A stretch of DNA of 7,643 nt, from NCBI GenBank assembly GCA_964582785.1, contig CAZOTT010000121.1, forward strand, positions 1 through 7,643, read 5' to 3'. Position 1 is the stretch's first letter; each line of letters opens with the position of its first letter. The translations under genes and the position numbers were made by a program. Source of the stretch: JAMOQA01 sp964582785 (GTDB taxonomy: Bacteria > Acidobacteriota > Polarisedimenticolia > J045). This document shows, in pieces, positions 5,911 to 7,643 of the stretch. The notes under the pieces were generated by a model. It was not told the DNA's origin and ran no database searches. It worked only from the letters and a program-made list of their open reading frames with translations.

Positions 5911-6948
5911 ATGCTCGAACTCACCTGGTTCATCCTCTGGGGCGTCCTCTGGGCGGTCTACTTCCTGCTCGACGGATTCGACCTGGGACTCGGCACCCTG
6001 CTGCCGTTCCTCGCCCGGGACGAGCGGGAGCGCCGCCTGGTCTACAACGCGATGGGTCCCTTCTGGGACGGGAACGAGGTCTGGCTGATCACCGCCGGCG
6101 GGGTCACGTTCGCCGCCTTCCCGAGCACCTACGCGGTGATGTTCAGCACCCTCTACACCCCGCTGATGCTGATCCTCTTCGCCCTGATCCTCCGGGGCAT
6201 CTCCTTCGAGTTCCGGGGCAAGGAAGACACGGACGGCTGGCGCCGGACCTGGGACCTGGCGATGGTCGTCGGTTCCTTCCTGCCCGCCCTGCTCTTCGGC
6301 GTCGCCTTCGCCAACATCTTCCGCGGCCTGCCGACCCGGCTCTCCGCCGAGGGGTACGTGATCTTCGATGGGACGATCCTCTCCCTGCTGAATCCCTACG
6401 GGCTCCTGGGAGGGCTGACCTTCGTGCTGCTCTTCCTCGTCCACGGGGCGTCCTGGGCGGCGGCGAAGACCGGCGGCGACCTGTCCGCCCGGGCCGGCGC
6501 CCTCGCGCTGAAGCTGTGGCCCGCCGAGCTGGTCGCCGCGGCGGTGCTCCTGGTCGCCTCCTGGTGGGCGACCCCCCTGTGGCACAACTACCTGGCCCAC
6601 CCGGTCCTGTTCGTCCTGCCCCTGCTTGCCGTCGCCGGCCTCGTGCTCGTGCCGGTCTTCGGCCGGCAGGGCGCCTGGTTCAGGGCGTGGGGCGCCAACG
6701 GCCTCGCCATCGTGGGCGCCACCCTCTGGGGGGTGGCCGGGCTCTGGCCGAACCTCCTCCCCTCCCGCCTCGACCCGGGCGCAACGATGACCGCGCACAA
6801 CTCCGCCTCCAGCCCGCTCACCCTGAAGATCATGCTGGGCGTGGCCCTCGTCTTCGTGCCGATCGTCATCGCCTACCAGGCATGGGTCTACGTGACCTTC
6901 TCTCACGAGGTGGACGACCGGGTCCTGGCGGAGCCCGAGGCGTACTGA
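5911..6948 (+). CDS. cydB: Cytochrome bd quinol oxidase subunit II
   Basis: The 345-residue, strongly hydrophobic protein is the partner of CydA in the bd oxidase. Family signatures are DGFDLG (residues 21-26) in the first helix, GPFWDGNEVWLITAGG (49-64), LRGISFEFR after the third hydrophobic segment, and a C-terminal helix (KIMLGVALVFVPIVIAYQAWVY). Length is normal for CydB. It follows cydA by 22 bases, clearly in one operon. Two ATGs, at 5905 and 5911, are in frame. GGGAGGG (5897-5903) lies only one base before the first but seven before the second, so the second (MLELTWF) is preferred. The 5905 start would add only Met-Thr. No cydX- or cydS-like small subunit gene and no cydDC assembly genes are seen nearby. 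Confidence 0.95.
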   Translation: MLELTWFILWGVLWAVYFLLDGFDLGLGTLLPFLARDERERRLVYNAMGPFWDGNEVWLITAGGVTFAAFPSTYAVMFSTLYTPLMLILFALILRGISFEFRGKEDTDGWRRTWDLAMVVGSFLPALLFGVAFANIFRGLPTRLSAEGYVIFDGTILSLLNPYGLLGGLTFVLLFLVHGASWAAAKTGGDLSARAGALALKLWPAELVAAAVLLVASWWATPLWHNYLAHPVLFVLPLLAVAGLVLVPVFGRQGAWFRAWGANGLAIVGATLWGVAGLWPNLLPSRLDPGATMTAHNSASSPLTLKIMLGVALVFVPIVIAYQAWVYVTFSHEVDDRVLAEPEAY

Positions 6949-6972
6949 GCACCGCTTTCGACCGACCGCGAC

Positions 6973-7000
6973 CGGGGGCGGGCCCGCGGGCCCGCCCCCG
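6973..7000 (+). terminator. Perfect 28-bp palindrome after cydB, probable terminator
   Basis: The arm CGGGGGCGGGCCCG (6973-6986) is exactly repeated in inverted form at 6987-7000. As RNA this gives a 12-bp, all-GC stem with a CGCG loop, 24 bases after the cydB stop and 54 bases before the next start. There is no U-run (CGACGTAACG follows), so it is not a classical intrinsic terminator. Its position fits the end of the cydAB transcript. A protein-binding palindrome controlling the next gene is possible. Confidence 0.6.
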
Positions 7001-7040
7001 CGACGTAACGGGAGCCGGCGGCAACGCATCCCGGGGGCGA

Positions 7041-7053
7041 GAGGAGGACCTCC
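7041..7053 (+). promoter_or_regulatory. Ribosome-binding site of the flavin oxidoreductase within a small inverted repeat
   Basis: GAGGAGG (7041-7047) lies seven bases before the ATG at 7055 and supports that start. GGAGG (7043-7047) and CCTCC (7049-7053) form an inverted repeat around a single A. Because of the loop requirement only about four pairs could form, so any masking would be mild. Confidence 0.6.
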
Positions 7054-7054
7054 C

Positions 7055-7643
7055 ATGCGTGCCTCCCGGCCCCTTCGTCTCGGCTCCCTTTCCCTCCCCC
7101 ACCGGATCCTGGTCGCCCCGCTGAAGACGGCCCGGTGCGCTGTCGGCGGCGAGGTGACCGGGGAACTGCTGGCCTTCTACCGCCGGCTCGCCCGGGGCGG
7201 GGCGGCGATGATCGTGACGGAACCCGCGGCGGTCCTCCCCGCGGGCCGGGAGCACCCGCGCCAGCTCGCGATCCACGACGACCGGTACGTGGAGGGGCTG
7301 GCGCGGGTCGTGGACACGATCCACGGGGAAGGGGTCGCGGCCTGCTGTCACCTGAACCACGCCGGGCGGGCCGCGAACCCGCGGGCCGGCGGCGAGCCGC
7401 TCGCCCCGTCGCCGGTCGCCTGCCCGGCCACGGGGCGCGAGGCGCGGGCCCTCCGCGCCGGGGAGATCCGCGAGATCCTGGACGGGTTCCGCGCAGCCGC
7501 CCGCCGGGCCCGGCGGGCCGGCTACGACGCGATCGAGGTCCAGCTCGGTCACGGCTACCTGGTCGCCCAGTTTCTCTCTCCCCGCACGAACCGGCGGGAC
7601 GACGGCTGGGGAGGGGACCCCGGCCGGCGGCTGCGCTTCGCCC
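7055..7643 (+). CDS. NADH:flavin oxidoreductase, Old Yellow Enzyme family, 3'-truncated
   Basis: The first 196 residues of a TIM-barrel flavoenzyme are present and the frame runs off the window. Recognisable family pieces are the N-terminal 'LRLGSLSLPHRILVAPLKTA' (usual form 'L.nRi..apM'), the FMN-region HAGR (102-105), and 'AGYDAIEVQLGHGYLVAQFLSP' with 'NRRDDGWGG' (about 155-187). Members are cytosolic FMN enzymes that reduce activated alkenes or enoyl compounds with NAD(P)H. Some have an extra C-terminal FeS/FAD part like 2,4-dienoyl-CoA reductase, and the missing 3' end prevents telling which type this is. The usual H-x-x-H/N active-site pair in 'E(I/V)H..HGYL' reads Q163-x-x-H166 here, a variant I believe occurs in a subgroup. 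It has its own ribosome-binding site and is separated from cydB by the probable terminator. Confidence 0.9.
   Translation, partial: MRASRPLRLGSLSLPHRILVAPLKTARCAVGGEVTGELLAFYRRLARGGAAMIVTEPAAVLPAGREHPRQLAIHDDRYVEGLARVVDTIHGEGVAACCHLNHAGRAANPRAGGEPLAPSPVACPATGREARALRAGEIREILDGFRAAARRARRAGYDAIEVQLGHGYLVAQFLSPRTNRRDDGWGGDPGRRLRFA

Noticed and set aside
3696..5933. A 745-residue open frame on the minus strand, antisense to the YeeE pair and cydA
   Set aside because: It is rich in Arg, Gly, Pro, Glu and Gln without any domain pattern and lies exactly opposite well-supported genes. Such open antisense frames are normal at this GC content.
5854..7056. A 400-residue minus-strand frame opposite cydB
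   Set aside because: It has the composition of a shadow frame (Glu/Gly/Arg/His-rich, no hydrophobic core, no ribosome-binding site) and is antisense to cydB.

Overview
This is a GC-rich window (about 70% by eye) from a Gram-negative bacterium. It carries a predicted outer-membrane beta-barrel and a lipoprotein with a clear lipobox, which imply a diderm envelope. Long shadow reading frames on the opposite strand are a by-product of the GC content. The lineage cannot be fixed from sequence alone. Acidobacteriota, Gemmatimonadota and deep delta-proteobacterial (Thermodesulfobacteriota or Deferrisomatota-like) groups would all fit. Seven protein genes are present, two of them cut by the window edges. 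I see no rRNA, tRNA, CRISPR array, insertion sequence, integrase or attachment site.

Layout. Bases 1-958 (+) hold the 3' part of a DUF3187-type outer-membrane protein. It converges on and overlaps by 119 bases an EamA/DMT-family permease on the minus strand (840-1718). A 307-base spacer follows, then a TPR-repeat lipoprotein (2026-3129, +). After a short leader containing a 15-bp perfect hairpin come two overlapping genes (3193-3741 and 3738-4268, +). They encode the two halves of a YeeE/YedE (TsuA-like) sulfur-compound transporter. A 309-base regulatory gap containing a relatively AT-rich stretch precedes cydA (4578-5888) and cydB (5911-6948), the two main subunits of cytochrome bd quinol oxidase of the short-Q-loop type. 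A perfect 28-bp palindrome follows cydB and probably acts as a terminator. The window ends inside an Old Yellow Enzyme-type NADH:flavin oxidoreductase (7055 onward, +).

How the genes may work together. CydA and CydB form one quinol oxidase, and the two YeeE halves very probably form one membrane transporter. Thiosulfate or sulfide-related transport beside a bd oxidase is a reasonable partnership, because bd oxidases tolerate sulfide, but the two pairs seem to have separate promoters. The other genes have no obvious shared pathway.

I found no convincing new multi-gene system. The most interesting signals are regulatory. The Shine-Dalgarno sequence of the first YeeE half lies inside a perfect 15-bp stem. 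Several other plus-strand genes also have their Shine-Dalgarno sequence paired with a nearby CCTCC-like element. A second oddity is the convergent overlap that gives the DUF3187 protein an Arg/Pro-rich tail read antisense to the permease gene.
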